Both the position numbers and the translations under genes were made by a program. Shown here piece by piece: positions 1-7,283 of a DNA stretch of 13,537 nt; within the stretch, counting starts at the first letter, position 1, and each line of letters begins with the position of its first letter. Origin of the DNA: Methylophilaceae bacterium (GTDB taxonomy: Bacteria; Pseudomonadota; Gammaproteobacteria; Burkholderiales; Methylophilaceae); contig SPJO01000035.1 in NCBI GenBank assembly GCA_006844635.1, positions 1 to 13,537 on the forward strand. The letters run 5' to 3'. The notes under the pieces are model-generated. The model saw nothing but the letters and a program-made list of their open reading frames with translations, was not told the origin of the DNA and made no database searches.

Positions 1-236
1 TCATATTGTGGGCCACCAACGGCACCTAGCAATACCGCATCTGCTGCACGGCAAACTTTTTGGGTGAACTCTGGGTATGGGTGACCATACTCATCATAAG
101 CCTGACCACCTAAAGGCGCTTCAGTGAACTCCATTTCCATACCTTCGCTTTTCAACACATCTAGCACACGTAGTGCTTGTGTCACGATTTCTGGACCAAT
201 ACCGTCACCCGGTAATACTGCGATTTTCATTGTCAT
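1..236 (-). CDS. leuB: 3-isopropylmalate dehydrogenase, N-terminal part (partial at window edge)
   Basis: Encodes the first 78 residues of the NAD-dependent enzyme that oxidises and decarboxylates 3-isopropylmalate in leucine synthesis. In citramalate-using organisms it also acts on 3-methylmalate for isoleucine. The N-terminus reads MTMKIAVLPGDGIGPEIV, the diagnostic nucleotide-binding start of LeuB, followed by QAYDEYGHPYPE and the LLGAVGGPQY motif of the family. The gene runs off the left edge. I chose the ATG at 236 because AGGA lies about 7 bases upstream; the alternative ATG at 230 is in frame but badly spaced from it. leuD ends 17 bases upstream, so leuC, leuD and leuB look co-transcribed. 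Identity is very secure. Confidence 0.96.
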   Translation of the reverse strand, partial: MTMKIAVLPGDGIGPEIVTQALRVLDVLKSEGMEMEFTEAPLGGQAYDEYGHPYPEFTQKVCRAADAVLLGAVGGPQY

Positions 237-253
237 CTTAATTTCCTAAATCC

Positions 254-892
254 TTATGTAAACAACCAAGGCTGTGATACCTTATGTTGGTTCTCGAATG
301 CTTTGATTTTATCGGCATGTTCTAGTGTTAAACCAATTTCATCCAAACCGTTTAACAAGTTTTTCTTTGATGTTTCACTCACGTCAAAACTGAATGACGC
401 ACCAGATGGCAATGTCACTGTTTGTGATGGCAAATCAACATTTAGCTCGTAGCCTTCAGTCGATTCGCACTCTTTAAACAATTGATCTACTTGCTCAGCA
501 CTCGCAACAATCGGCAAAATACCGTTCTTAAAGCAATTGTTGTAGAAAATATCAGCAAAGCTAGGTGCGATAATCACGCGGAAGCCATAATCATCAATCG
601 CCCAAGGCGCATGCTCACGGCTAGAACCACAACCGAAGTTTTCACGCGCTAGTAAAACCTGTGCGCCTTTATAGCGTGCTTGGTTCAGCACAAAGTCTTC
701 GTTTAATGGACGGTTTGTGCAATCCATATCTGGCTCACCGTAATTGGTATAACGCCACTCATCAAACAAGTAAGGGCCAAAGCCAGTACGCTTGATTGAT
801 TTCAAAAACTGTTTTGGGATAATCGCATCCGTATCAACGTTTGCGCGATCTAGTGGGCATGCTAACCCAGTAATTTGTGTAAATGCTTTCAT
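254..892 (-). CDS. leuD: 3-isopropylmalate dehydratase small subunit
   Basis: Small swivel-domain subunit of isopropylmalate isomerase, which pairs with LeuC to convert 2-isopropylmalate to 3-isopropylmalate in the cytoplasm. The same LeuCD complex can isomerise citramalate, which matters because cimA is nearby. The 212 residues match the usual bacterial length. The N-terminus shows LDRANVDTDAIIPKQFLK (residues 14-31), and residues 85-99 carry the substrate-loop signature NFGCGSSREHAPWAI. The start has a clear GGAG about 8 bases upstream. It begins 17 bases after the leuC stop and precedes leuB, so it sits in the middle of a leuCDB operon. Nothing is truncated or odd. Confidence 0.97.
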   Translation of the reverse strand: MKAFTQITGLACPLDRANVDTDAIIPKQFLKSIKRTGFGPYLFDEWRYTNYGEPDMDCTNRPLNEDFVLNQARYKGAQVLLARENFGCGSSREHAPWAIDDYGFRVIIAPSFADIFYNNCFKNGILPIVASAEQVDQLFKECESTEGYELNVDLPSQTVTLPSGASFSFDVSETSKKNLLNGLDEIGLTLEHADKIKAFENQHKVSQPWLFT

Positions 893-909
893 GTTTCTAT
901 CTCCTCGCC

Positions 910-2316
910 TTAAACGTTACGCACGTCTACAAAATGACCGGCAACGGCCGCTGCTGCTGCCATTGCTGGGCTCACCAAATGCGTACGGCCACCCGGGCCT
1001 TGGCGACCTTCAAAGTTACGGTTTGAAGTTGAAGCACAACGCTCACCAGCACTCAATCGATCCGCATTCATTGCCAAACACATTGAGCAACCTGGCTCAC
1101 GCCATTCAAAACCAGCTTCGGTAAAGATTCTATCTAAGCCCTCTTCTTCTGCTTGGCGCTTCACAATGCCGGAACCTGGCACTACCATGGCTACATCAAT
1201 ATTACTTGCAACTTTTTTACCTTTAGCAACCTCAGCTGCTGCACGCAAATCTTCAATCCGTGAGTTAGTGCAAGAACCAATAAACACTTTATCCAACTTA
1301 ATCTCTTCAATTGGCGTATTAGCTTCCAAGCCCATATATTGCAACGCATTCTCAATACTTGTGCGCTTGGTTGGGTCAGTCTCATCAGCAGGATTTGGCA
1401 CCACAGCGCCAATTGGCAATACTTGCTCAGGCGAAGTGCCCCAAGTGACTTGAGGCTGGATATCTGCGCCATCTAATTCGATGACTGCATCAAAGTCGGC
1501 ATCTGTGTCAGATTTCAAGGTATTCCAATAAGCAACGGCTTGTTCCCACTGCTCCGCTTTTGGCGCATATTGGCGACCCTTTAAATAAGCCGCTGTTTTT
1601 TCGTCTGGTGCCATAATGCCAGCACGCGCGCCTGCTTCAATCGCCATATTACAAATCGTCATACGGCCTTCCATACTTAAGTCGCTAATCACATCACCAG
1701 CAAACTCAATCGCATAACCAGTACCACCTGCAGTACCCGTTACACCAATCACCGCTAAGGCAACATCTTTCGCTGTAACACCAGCACCAAGCTTGCCGTT
1801 GACTTTCACCAACATGCTTTTAGATTTTTTAGCAATCAAGGTTTGTGTTGCTAATACATGTTCCACTTCAGAAGTACCAATCCCATGTGCCAATGCACCA
1901 AATGCGCCATGTGTAGACGTATGGCTATCCCCACAAACCACGGTCATGCCTGGCAACGTTGTGCCGTGCTCAGGGCCAATCACGTGAATAATGCCTTGGT
2001 TTTTGTCTTTAAATGGGAAATACACCAAAGAGCCAAACTCTTTCATATTTTTATCTAAGGTATCCACCTGTAATTTCGACACAGGGTCTTCAATGTCTTT
2101 ATCCCAGTTCTGCGTTGGTGTGTTGTGGTCAGGGTTCGCCACAATCGTGTTATTACGCCATGGCTTGCGCCCAGCTAAACGCAAACCTTCAAATGCTTGC
2201 GGGCTAGTCACTTCGTGTACTAAGTGACGGTCAATATAAATTAGGCTCGTTCCATCGGCATCCTGATGCACCAAATGGGAGTCCCATAATTTATCGTAAA
2301 GCGTTTTTCCTGCCAT
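910..2316 (-). CDS. leuC: 3-isopropylmalate dehydratase large subunit
   Basis: Aconitase-family large subunit carrying the [4Fe-4S] cluster of isopropylmalate isomerase. The three cluster ligands are visible: C349 in FIGSCTNSRIEDLR, and C410 and C413 in PGCSMCLAMN. Other family motifs are VVCGDSHTSTHGAFGALAHGIGTSEVEHVLATQ (about residues 127-158, key residues D130, H132, H136) and the C-terminal NRNFEGRQG (433-440). The 468 residues are full length. The ATG at 2316 has AGGA 6 bases upstream. It is the first gene of the leftward leuCDB operon and is divergent from the regulator at 2438. Its promoter region contains a palindrome at the -10/+1 position, so it may be under local repression. Confidence 0.97.
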   Translation of the reverse strand: MAGKTLYDKLWDSHLVHQDADGTSLIYIDRHLVHEVTSPQAFEGLRLAGRKPWRNNTIVANPDHNTPTQNWDKDIEDPVSKLQVDTLDKNMKEFGSLVYFPFKDKNQGIIHVIGPEHGTTLPGMTVVCGDSHTSTHGAFGALAHGIGTSEVEHVLATQTLIAKKSKSMLVKVNGKLGAGVTAKDVALAVIGVTGTAGGTGYAIEFAGDVISDLSMEGRMTICNMAIEAGARAGIMAPDEKTAAYLKGRQYAPKAEQWEQAVAYWNTLKSDTDADFDAVIELDGADIQPQVTWGTSPEQVLPIGAVVPNPADETDPTKRTSIENALQYMGLEANTPIEEIKLDKVFIGSCTNSRIEDLRAAAEVAKGKKVASNIDVAMVVPGSGIVKRQAEEEGLDRIFTEAGFEWREPGCSMCLAMNADRLSAGERCASTSNRNFEGRQGPGGRTHLVSPAMAAAAAVAGHFVDVRNV

Positions 2317-2340
2317 GACAGATCCTTTTAAAACTAAATA

Positions 2341-2350
2341 ATGGCGCCAT
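2341..2350. promoter_or_regulatory. palindrome over the leuC -10/+1, candidate operator
   Basis: ATGGCGCCAT is a perfect 10-base palindrome. It overlaps the end of the proposed leuC -10 hexamer and the predicted start point, where a bound dimer would block transcription. The binding protein is unknown; the divergent XRE-type regulator is an obvious candidate. Confidence 0.4.
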
Positions 2351-2377
2351 AATAACGGCTTTTTAATACCCTAACAA
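2349..2377 (-). promoter_or_regulatory. sigma70-like promoter of leuCDB
   Basis: On the minus strand, TTGTTA (2372-2377) and TATTAT (2349-2354) are separated by exactly 17 bases. The inferred transcript start is near 2342, giving a leader of about 26 bases before the leuC ATG with AGGA in it. This is a good match to the consensus, but it was located by eye only. Confidence 0.6.
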
Positions 2378-2388
2378 GAATATAGTTT

Positions 2389-2398
2389 ATACTAGTAT
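2389..2398. promoter_or_regulatory. palindrome near the regulator promoter, candidate operator
   Basis: ATACTAGTAT is a perfect 10-base palindrome. It overlaps a possible plus-strand -10 element, TATACT at 2388-2393, although no good -35 is visible. It lies 40 bases upstream of the regulator ATG, which suggests autoregulation. Its sequence differs from the palindrome over the leuC promoter. Confidence 0.35.
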
Positions 2399-2437
2399 TA
2401 AAGGTAATAGCTTAAAGGGCTGCGTATTCAACAAACC

Positions 2438-3250
2438 ATGGCAGAACAAGTTAATAATAGACGAAAAGAATTAGGCGAATTTTTACAAGCAATTCGCAAA
2501 CGCGGCACGCCAGAAGCCTTTGGCTTTCCTGCAGGGCCAAGAAGACGCATTAAAGGCTTGCGTCGAGAAGAAGTTGCACAACTCGCTGGCATCAGCACTA
2601 CTTGGTATACCTGGATAGAGCAAGGTCGCGATGTGAATATGTCTGCCGAAGCCTTATTACGGCTAGCGCAAGCGCTCAAACTCAACAAAACAGAACGTGC
2701 CTACTTGTTTGACTTAGCCGGCCGTCGCGACCCACAAGGTCAGATTCAAGAAGAAGACTTAGCCTCGACTACCCTGACCGATGTATTGGGTAACATTCAA
2801 ATACCTGCCTACATTCTCGGTAGTACTTGGAATGTATTGGCATGGAACAAACAAGCTGCAGATTTATTTGGCGATTGGTTTACTGAAGAAAGTGTCATTG
2901 CACCAAACTTGTTGCGCTTAGTCTTTACCGCGCCGAATGCAAAGGATTTTGTGGTGAATTGGGAAGTACGCAGCAAACGCTTAGTGGCTGAATTTAGGGC
3001 AGATTGTCGCAGCCGTTTAGAAGAACCAGAGTTGCAAGCCTTAGTGAATGAGCTATCACAAGCGAACCCAGCATTTGAACAGTTCTGGAAGCAACATGAT
3101 GTATTAGAGAGGCAAGGTGGTTTAAGAGAGTTCAACCATTTGAAAGAAGGTTTATTAAGTTACCAGCAGGTGACGATGCGTCCAGTGGATCAAGAGCAGC
3201 TGAAATTGGTTATGTTAATGCCGGGTGCTAACGTTCCCATGGTTGCTTAG
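2438..3250 (+). CDS. XRE-family transcriptional regulator with MmyB-like ligand-binding domain
   Basis: A 270-residue cytoplasmic DNA-binding protein. Residues about 12-95 form an XRE-type helix-turn-helix: RRRIKGLRREEVAQLAGIS (35-53) is the first part, then TWYTWIEQG (54-63) as recognition helix and LRLAQALKLN. Residues about 112-262 match the PAS-like MmyB/MLTR ligand-binding domain, including IPAYILGSTWNVLAWN (122-137), LRLVF and NWEVRSKRLVAEFRADCRS (174-192). The family, typified by Streptomyces MmyB, usually controls a divergent neighbour and may bind a small hydrophobic ligand. Here that neighbour is leuC. The ATG at 2438 has no clear ribosome-binding site. A stop at 2408-2410 limits any upstream extension, and only an ATT at 2426 with AAAGGG before it is an alternative. 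The 3' end overlaps the convergent small gene by 23 bases. The role in leucine control is inference. Confidence 0.88.
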   Translation: MAEQVNNRRKELGEFLQAIRKRGTPEAFGFPAGPRRRIKGLRREEVAQLAGISTTWYTWIEQGRDVNMSAEALLRLAQALKLNKTERAYLFDLAGRRDPQGQIQEEDLASTTLTDVLGNIQIPAYILGSTWNVLAWNKQAADLFGDWFTEESVIAPNLLRLVFTAPNAKDFVVNWEVRSKRLVAEFRADCRSRLEEPELQALVNELSQANPAFEQFWKQHDVLERQGGLREFNHLKEGLLSYQQVTMRPVDQEQLKLVMLMPGANVPMVA

Positions 3251-3488
3251 TTATTAATGTCGTACGGTATTCTTCATCTTCCTTAACAATAAGCGAGTTG
3301 TAATAGCGTCCCCAGGGGCCTATACCAAAACCACTAATAACTGCAAAGCTTGCTACTAACATGCAAAAGATAACAATACCAATAGGAACTGAATACAAAT
3401 CAACACCAAAATAAGGGGATATCATTGGAGACACCCCTAGCAATGCTAAAAACCGCATTGCCAAGCCATGTTTTGTGCTTTTTTTCAT
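3228..3488 (-). CDS. small single-span membrane protein of unknown function
   Basis: I do not recognise this 86-residue protein. Its N-terminus is basic (MKKSTKHG). A moderately hydrophobic stretch follows at 11-28, and one strong membrane segment at about 33-57 includes PIGIVIFCMLVASFAVISGF. The C-terminal tail is polar (KEDEEYRTT). It begins 14 bases after the cimA stop on the same strand, so it is probably the last gene of the argD-argF-argG-cimA operon. No strong ribosome-binding site is visible. Its last 23 bases overlap the end of the convergent regulator gene, with no terminator between them. It has plausible composition and operon spacing, but it could be a weakly conserved lineage-specific gene. 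Confidence 0.65.
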   Translation of the reverse strand: MKKSTKHGLAMRFLALLGVSPMISPYFGVDLYSVPIGIVIFCMLVASFAVISGFGIGPWGRYYNSLIVKEDEEYRTTLITKQPWER

Positions 3489-3502
3489 AACGACAAAACC
3501 AC

Positions 3503-5068
3503 TTAAACACCCGCCTGCATCAACTTATACTCAATCGCATCACGTAAGGCGATCCAAGAAGCTTCGGTAATATCGGTCGATACGCCAATGGTTGACCAGT
3601 TTTTAGCACCATCTGATGTTTCGATAATGACGCGGACTTTTGCAGCGGTTGCTAAGTTAGAATCCAGCACACGTACTTTGTAGTCTGTTAGCTTCATCTC
3701 TTTAATGGCAGGATACGTATCGCGCAAGGCATTACGCATGGCTCTATCCAATGCGTTGACTGGGCCATCACCCTCGCCGACGGCTTTCACCACTTCATCA
3801 TTGACGGCAAATGAAACCGTCGCCGTTGAATTAATCTTGCTTTGCGAAGGTTCTTCCACATGGATAGTGTACCTCTGCAACTTGAAGTAGGTTTTGTTTT
3901 TGCCGAGCAACTTACGCACTCGCACATCGAAAGAGTGTTCTGCATTTTCAAACTGGTAACCTTCGTGTTCTAAGGCTTTTAGCTCTTCCAATACGCGTTT
4001 GGTGTCTGCAGATTCTTTCGTTAAGCTTGGGTCTATCTCTTGCAATTTAGACAGCAACGCACTTCTACCGGCCACTTCTGAAACCAAAATATGCCGTTTA
4101 TTACCAACTTGCGCTGGCTCAACATGCTCATAGGAAATCGGGTTTTTGCTGACTGCATCAATATGCATACCGCCTTTATGGGTAAAGGCATCGTTACCGA
4201 CATACGGTGCTTTTTCATTGAATGGCATATCGGCAATTTCATTGATATAGCGCGCGGCAGTACTCAATGCTGCCATTTGCGCTGCTGGAATACAATCCAT
4301 GCCTAATTTTAATTGCACGTTGGGAATAATGGCGCATAAGTTGGCATTGCCACAGCGCTCACCAATGCCGTTTATCGTGCCTTGTACTTGCACTGCTCCA
4401 GCTTGTACGGCTGCGACTGAATTGGCCACGGCCATTTCACAATCGTTATGGCAATGAATGCCAACAGCTGCATCAAAAGTCTCAACCACTGTTTTGGTGA
4501 TTTGATGGATTTCATCAGGGAAGGTACCGCCATTGGTATCACATAACGCCAACACATCCACACCTGCATCAGCTGCTGCTTTTAAAGTTTGCATGGCATA
4601 GTCAGCGTTCGCTTTGTAGCCATCAAAGAAATGTTCAGCATCGAACACCACTTCTTTGCCTTGCTGCTTTAAATAGGCAATAGTGTCGCTAATCATGGCA
4701 AGGTTCTCTTCAAGCGTGGTCCGTAGAATATCGGTGACTTGATAATCCCAGCTTTTACCGAAAATAGCGACGGCTTCTGTATTGGCACTGAGCAGTGATT
4801 TTAAGTTACGGTCATCTTCTGCTTTGATGCCGATTTTACGCGTACTGCCAAAAGCAATAATTTTTGAATGCTTAAGGTCTAACGCAGCCACATGTTCAAA
4901 AAAAGCTAGATCTTTTGGGTTAGAGCCAGGGTTGCCAGCTTCAATATAGGAAACGCCTAACTCGTCTAGCTTGCGAACAACTTTTAACTTGTCTTCTACT
5001 GTAAATGAAATGCCCTGCGCTTGTGCGCCATCTCGCAGGGTCGAATCATAAGCAATGACTTTTTGCAT
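3503..5068 (-). CDS. cimA: (R)-citramalate synthase
   Basis: Condenses pyruvate and acetyl-CoA to citramalate, the threonine-independent entry to isoleucine synthesis. The catalytic HMGL-like TIM barrel spans about residues 1-280. YDSTLRDGAQAQGIS (7-21) holds the conserved Arg12-Asp13, GIHCHNDCEMAVANS (203-217) supplies metal ligands His205 and His207, and NGIGERCGNANL (233-244) follows. The linker motif HKGGMH is at 298-302. A LeuA-type regulatory dimerisation domain (about 375-518) suggests feedback control, probably by isoleucine. The 521 residues and motif spacing fit the long CimA class (TIGR00977-like) better than LeuA, whose N-terminus reads differently. Its ATG overlaps the argG stop as TAATG, implying translational coupling. 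LeuCD and LeuB nearby can carry out the next steps. Confidence 0.93.
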   Translation of the reverse strand: MQKVIAYDSTLRDGAQAQGISFTVEDKLKVVRKLDELGVSYIEAGNPGSNPKDLAFFEHVAALDLKHSKIIAFGSTRKIGIKAEDDRNLKSLLSANTEAVAIFGKSWDYQVTDILRTTLEENLAMISDTIAYLKQQGKEVVFDAEHFFDGYKANADYAMQTLKAAADAGVDVLALCDTNGGTFPDEIHQITKTVVETFDAAVGIHCHNDCEMAVANSVAAVQAGAVQVQGTINGIGERCGNANLCAIIPNVQLKLGMDCIPAAQMAALSTAARYINEIADMPFNEKAPYVGNDAFTHKGGMHIDAVSKNPISYEHVEPAQVGNKRHILVSEVAGRSALLSKLQEIDPSLTKESADTKRVLEELKALEHEGYQFENAEHSFDVRVRKLLGKNKTYFKLQRYTIHVEEPSQSKINSTATVSFAVNDEVVKAVGEGDGPVNALDRAMRNALRDTYPAIKEMKLTDYKVRVLDSNLATAAKVRVIIETSDGAKNWSTIGVSTDITEASWIALRDAIEYKLMQAGV

Positions 5069-6288
5069 TACTTCTTACTTCTGAATTTAGCTGCTGTACG
5101 CATACGTAATGCATTAAGCTTGATAAAGCCTTCAGCATCACGGTGATCGTAAGCACCATCGTCTTCTTCAAAGGTGGCGATATCGGCATCAAATAATGAA
5201 TCGGTATTACTATCACGACTCACCACAGATACACTGCCTTTATATAATTTCACGCGCACCCAACCATTCACATGCAACTGTGAGTGATCAATCAAGGTTT
5301 GTAGCGCCACACGCTCTGGGCTCCACCAGTAACCGTTATAAATCAAGCTAGCATAACGTGGCATCAACTCATCTTTTAAGTGACCAACTTCACGGTCTAG
5401 TGTAATGCTTTCCATGGCACGATGTGCTTTTAGCATAATGGTACCGCCTGGTGTTTCATAGCAACCACGTGCTTTCATCCCAACATAGCGATTTTCCACC
5501 AAATCCAAACGGCCAACACCGTGTTTGCCACCTAAGCGGTTTAACTCAGCCAAGACTTCATGTGCCTTCATCGCCTTGCCATTAAGCGCAACGATATCAC
5601 CTTGCTTGAATTCAATATCAATATATTCTGCTTCATTTGGCGCAGCTTCTGGTGATACAGTCCAACGCCACATATCTTCTTCAGCTTCTGCTTTTGGGTC
5701 TTCTAAATGACGACCTTCATAAGAGATGTGCAGCAAGTTCGCATCCATTGAATATGGGCTACCGCCTTGCTTGTGTTTCATTTCAACTGGGATGCCATGC
5801 TTCTCAGCATAAGCCATCAGTTTTTCACGGCTAAGCAAGTCCCACTCACGCCATGGCGCAATCACTTTAATATCAGGTTTCAGTGCATAAGCACCGAGCT
5901 CAAACCGCACTTGATCATTGCCCTTACCCGTTGCGCCATGTGAAATCGCATCGGCATTGGTTTCATTGGCAATTTCAATTAAGCGTTTTGAAATGAGTGG
6001 GCGTGCGATAGACGTGCCTAATAGATACTCGCCTTCGTAAATGGTATTGGCGCGGAACATTGGGAAAACAAAGTCACGCACAAATTCTTCACGCAAGTCA
6101 TCAATATAAATATCTTTCACACCAGCTGCTGTTGCTTTTGCACGCGCTGGCTCTAACTCTTCACCCTGGCCTAAATCAGCCGTAAATGTCACCACTTCTG
6201 CTTGATAGTGGTCCTGCAACCATTTCAAAATCACGGAGGTATCTAAACCGCCTGAATAGGCCAATACAACTTTTTTTACTTCACTCAT
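5068..6288 (-). CDS. argG: argininosuccinate synthase
   Basis: ATP-dependent ligation of citrulline and aspartate to argininosuccinate, the penultimate step of arginine synthesis, in the cytoplasm. The N-type ATP pyrophosphatase loop AYSGGLDTS is at residues 10-18. The second signature, HGATGKGNDQVRFE, is at 117-130, and later motifs include GGSPYSMDANLLHISYEG (175-192). At 406 residues it is full length for the common bacterial type 1 enzyme. The start has AGGT about 9 bases upstream. It lies 50 bases after argF and shares one base with the cimA start, so it belongs to the argD-argF-argG-cimA operon. argininosuccinate lyase (argH) is not in the window. Confidence 0.97.
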   Translation of the reverse strand: MSEVKKVVLAYSGGLDTSVILKWLQDHYQAEVVTFTADLGQGEELEPARAKATAAGVKDIYIDDLREEFVRDFVFPMFRANTIYEGEYLLGTSIARPLISKRLIEIANETNADAISHGATGKGNDQVRFELGAYALKPDIKVIAPWREWDLLSREKLMAYAEKHGIPVEMKHKQGGSPYSMDANLLHISYEGRHLEDPKAEAEEDMWRWTVSPEAAPNEAEYIDIEFKQGDIVALNGKAMKAHEVLAELNRLGGKHGVGRLDLVENRYVGMKARGCYETPGGTIMLKAHRAMESITLDREVGHLKDELMPRYASLIYNGYWWSPERVALQTLIDHSQLHVNGWVRVKLYKGSVSVVSRDSNTDSLFDADIATFEEDDGAYDHRDAEGFIKLNALRMRTAAKFRSKK

Positions 6289-6338
6289 TTTAAAAATTAC
6301 CTAAAAATAAATATTCATTAATGCTTTAAACAAGCACG

Positions 6339-7256
6339 TTAACTCTCAACTTTGCCTAGCAGAAGATATTCCATTAGCGCCTTCTGTACATGCAATCTAT
6401 TCTCTGCCTCATCCCAAACCACTGAGTTGTCACCATCAATCACATCGGCTGTGACTTCTTCACCACGATGCGCGGGTAAGCAATGCATAAATAAAGCATC
6501 TGCTTTCGCTACTTTTAGCATCTCATCGTCGACTTGCCAATCTGCAAACTCTTTTCTACGCTCTTCATTCTCCGCTTCAAACCCCATACTTGTCCAAACG
6601 TCAGTCGTTAGCAAGTCTGCACCTTTAGCTGCATCCATTGGATCTTCAAATACGGTTAATGCTTTGCTATCCAAGTTAGCCAATGCAGGGTCAAGAGCAT
6701 AGTTAGGTGGCGTAGAAATATTTAACTTAAAGCCGAGCAAATCAGCCGCTTGCAACCAGGTATAGCTCATATTATTCGCATCACCAATCCATGCGACGGT
6801 TTTACCTTCAATCGCGCCTCGATGCTCAATATAGGTGAAAATGTCCGCTAATATCTGACAAGGGTGATATTCATTGGTCAAGCCATTAATCACTGGTACG
6901 CGAGAATTGGCCGCAAAGCGTTCGATAATGCTTTGCTCAAATGTTCTAATCATCACAACATCAGACATGCGCGAAATTACTTGTGCAGCATCTTCAACAG
7001 GTTCACCACGGCCTAATTGTGAATCACGTGTATTCAGGTAGATCGCTGCGCCACCGAGTTGGTGCATCCCCGCCTCAAAAGATAGACGTGTACGAGTGCT
7101 GGCTTTTTCAAAAATCATGACGAGCGTTCTATCTTCTAACGGCCAGTATTTTTTATAGCCTTTAAACTGTGACTTAATCCAAGCCGCACGCTCGAAAATA
7201 TGTTCTATTTCGTCTTTATTTAAATCATTAAACTGTAAAAAGTGTTTAATATTCAT
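6339..7256 (-). CDS. argF: ornithine carbamoyltransferase
   Basis: Transfers the carbamoyl group from carbamoyl phosphate to ornithine, giving citrulline. The carbamoyl-phosphate loop STRTR is at residues 53-57, the HPCQ motif at 131-134, the ornithine-binding region around D219 and SMGFE (223-227), and the catalytic HCLP at 258-261. The 305 residues match the anabolic enzyme length. It begins 17 bases after argD and ends 50 bases before argG. No good ribosome-binding site precedes its ATG. Instead a perfect inverted repeat occupies the junction with argD, so initiation may depend on coupling or on that structure. Confidence 0.97.
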   Translation of the reverse strand: MNIKHFLQFNDLNKDEIEHIFERAAWIKSQFKGYKKYWPLEDRTLVMIFEKASTRTRLSFEAGMHQLGGAAIYLNTRDSQLGRGEPVEDAAQVISRMSDVVMIRTFEQSIIERFAANSRVPVINGLTNEYHPCQILADIFTYIEHRGAIEGKTVAWIGDANNMSYTWLQAADLLGFKLNISTPPNYALDPALANLDSKALTVFEDPMDAAKGADLLTTDVWTSMGFEAENEERRKEFADWQVDDEMLKVAKADALFMHCLPAHRGEEVTADVIDGDNSVVWDEAENRLHVQKALMEYLLLGKVES

Positions 7257-7262
7257 ATTATT

Positions 7263-7283
7263 AAAGGATTAAGTTAATCCTTT
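7263..7283. repeat. perfect inverted repeat at the argD-argF junction
   Basis: AAAGGATTAA (7263-7272) and TTAATCCTTT (7274-7283) are exact reverse complements around one central base. The repeat contains the argD stop codon (7274-7276) and ends 7 bases upstream of the argF ATG. As RNA it folds into a 9-bp AU-rich stem with a 3-base loop. There is no T-run after it in the minus direction, so it is not a typical terminator. It may be a processing, stability or translation-control element. Confidence 0.6.

Noticed and set aside
792..1124. 110-codon plus-strand frame spanning the leuC-leuD junction
   Set aside because: Antisense to two well-conserved genes and without family resemblance.
1191..1472. 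93-codon open frame on the minus strand in another frame of leuC
   Set aside because: leuC is intact and full length across this stretch, so this is a frame shadow and not a frameshift remnant.
2809..3135. 108-codon open frame antisense to the regulator
   Set aside because: No ribosome-binding site or domain; the sense strand encodes a complete, recognisable regulator.
6320..6340. Small inverted repeat TGCTT/AAGCA between argF and argG
   Set aside because: Five-base arms without a T-run are within chance expectation; not a terminator.
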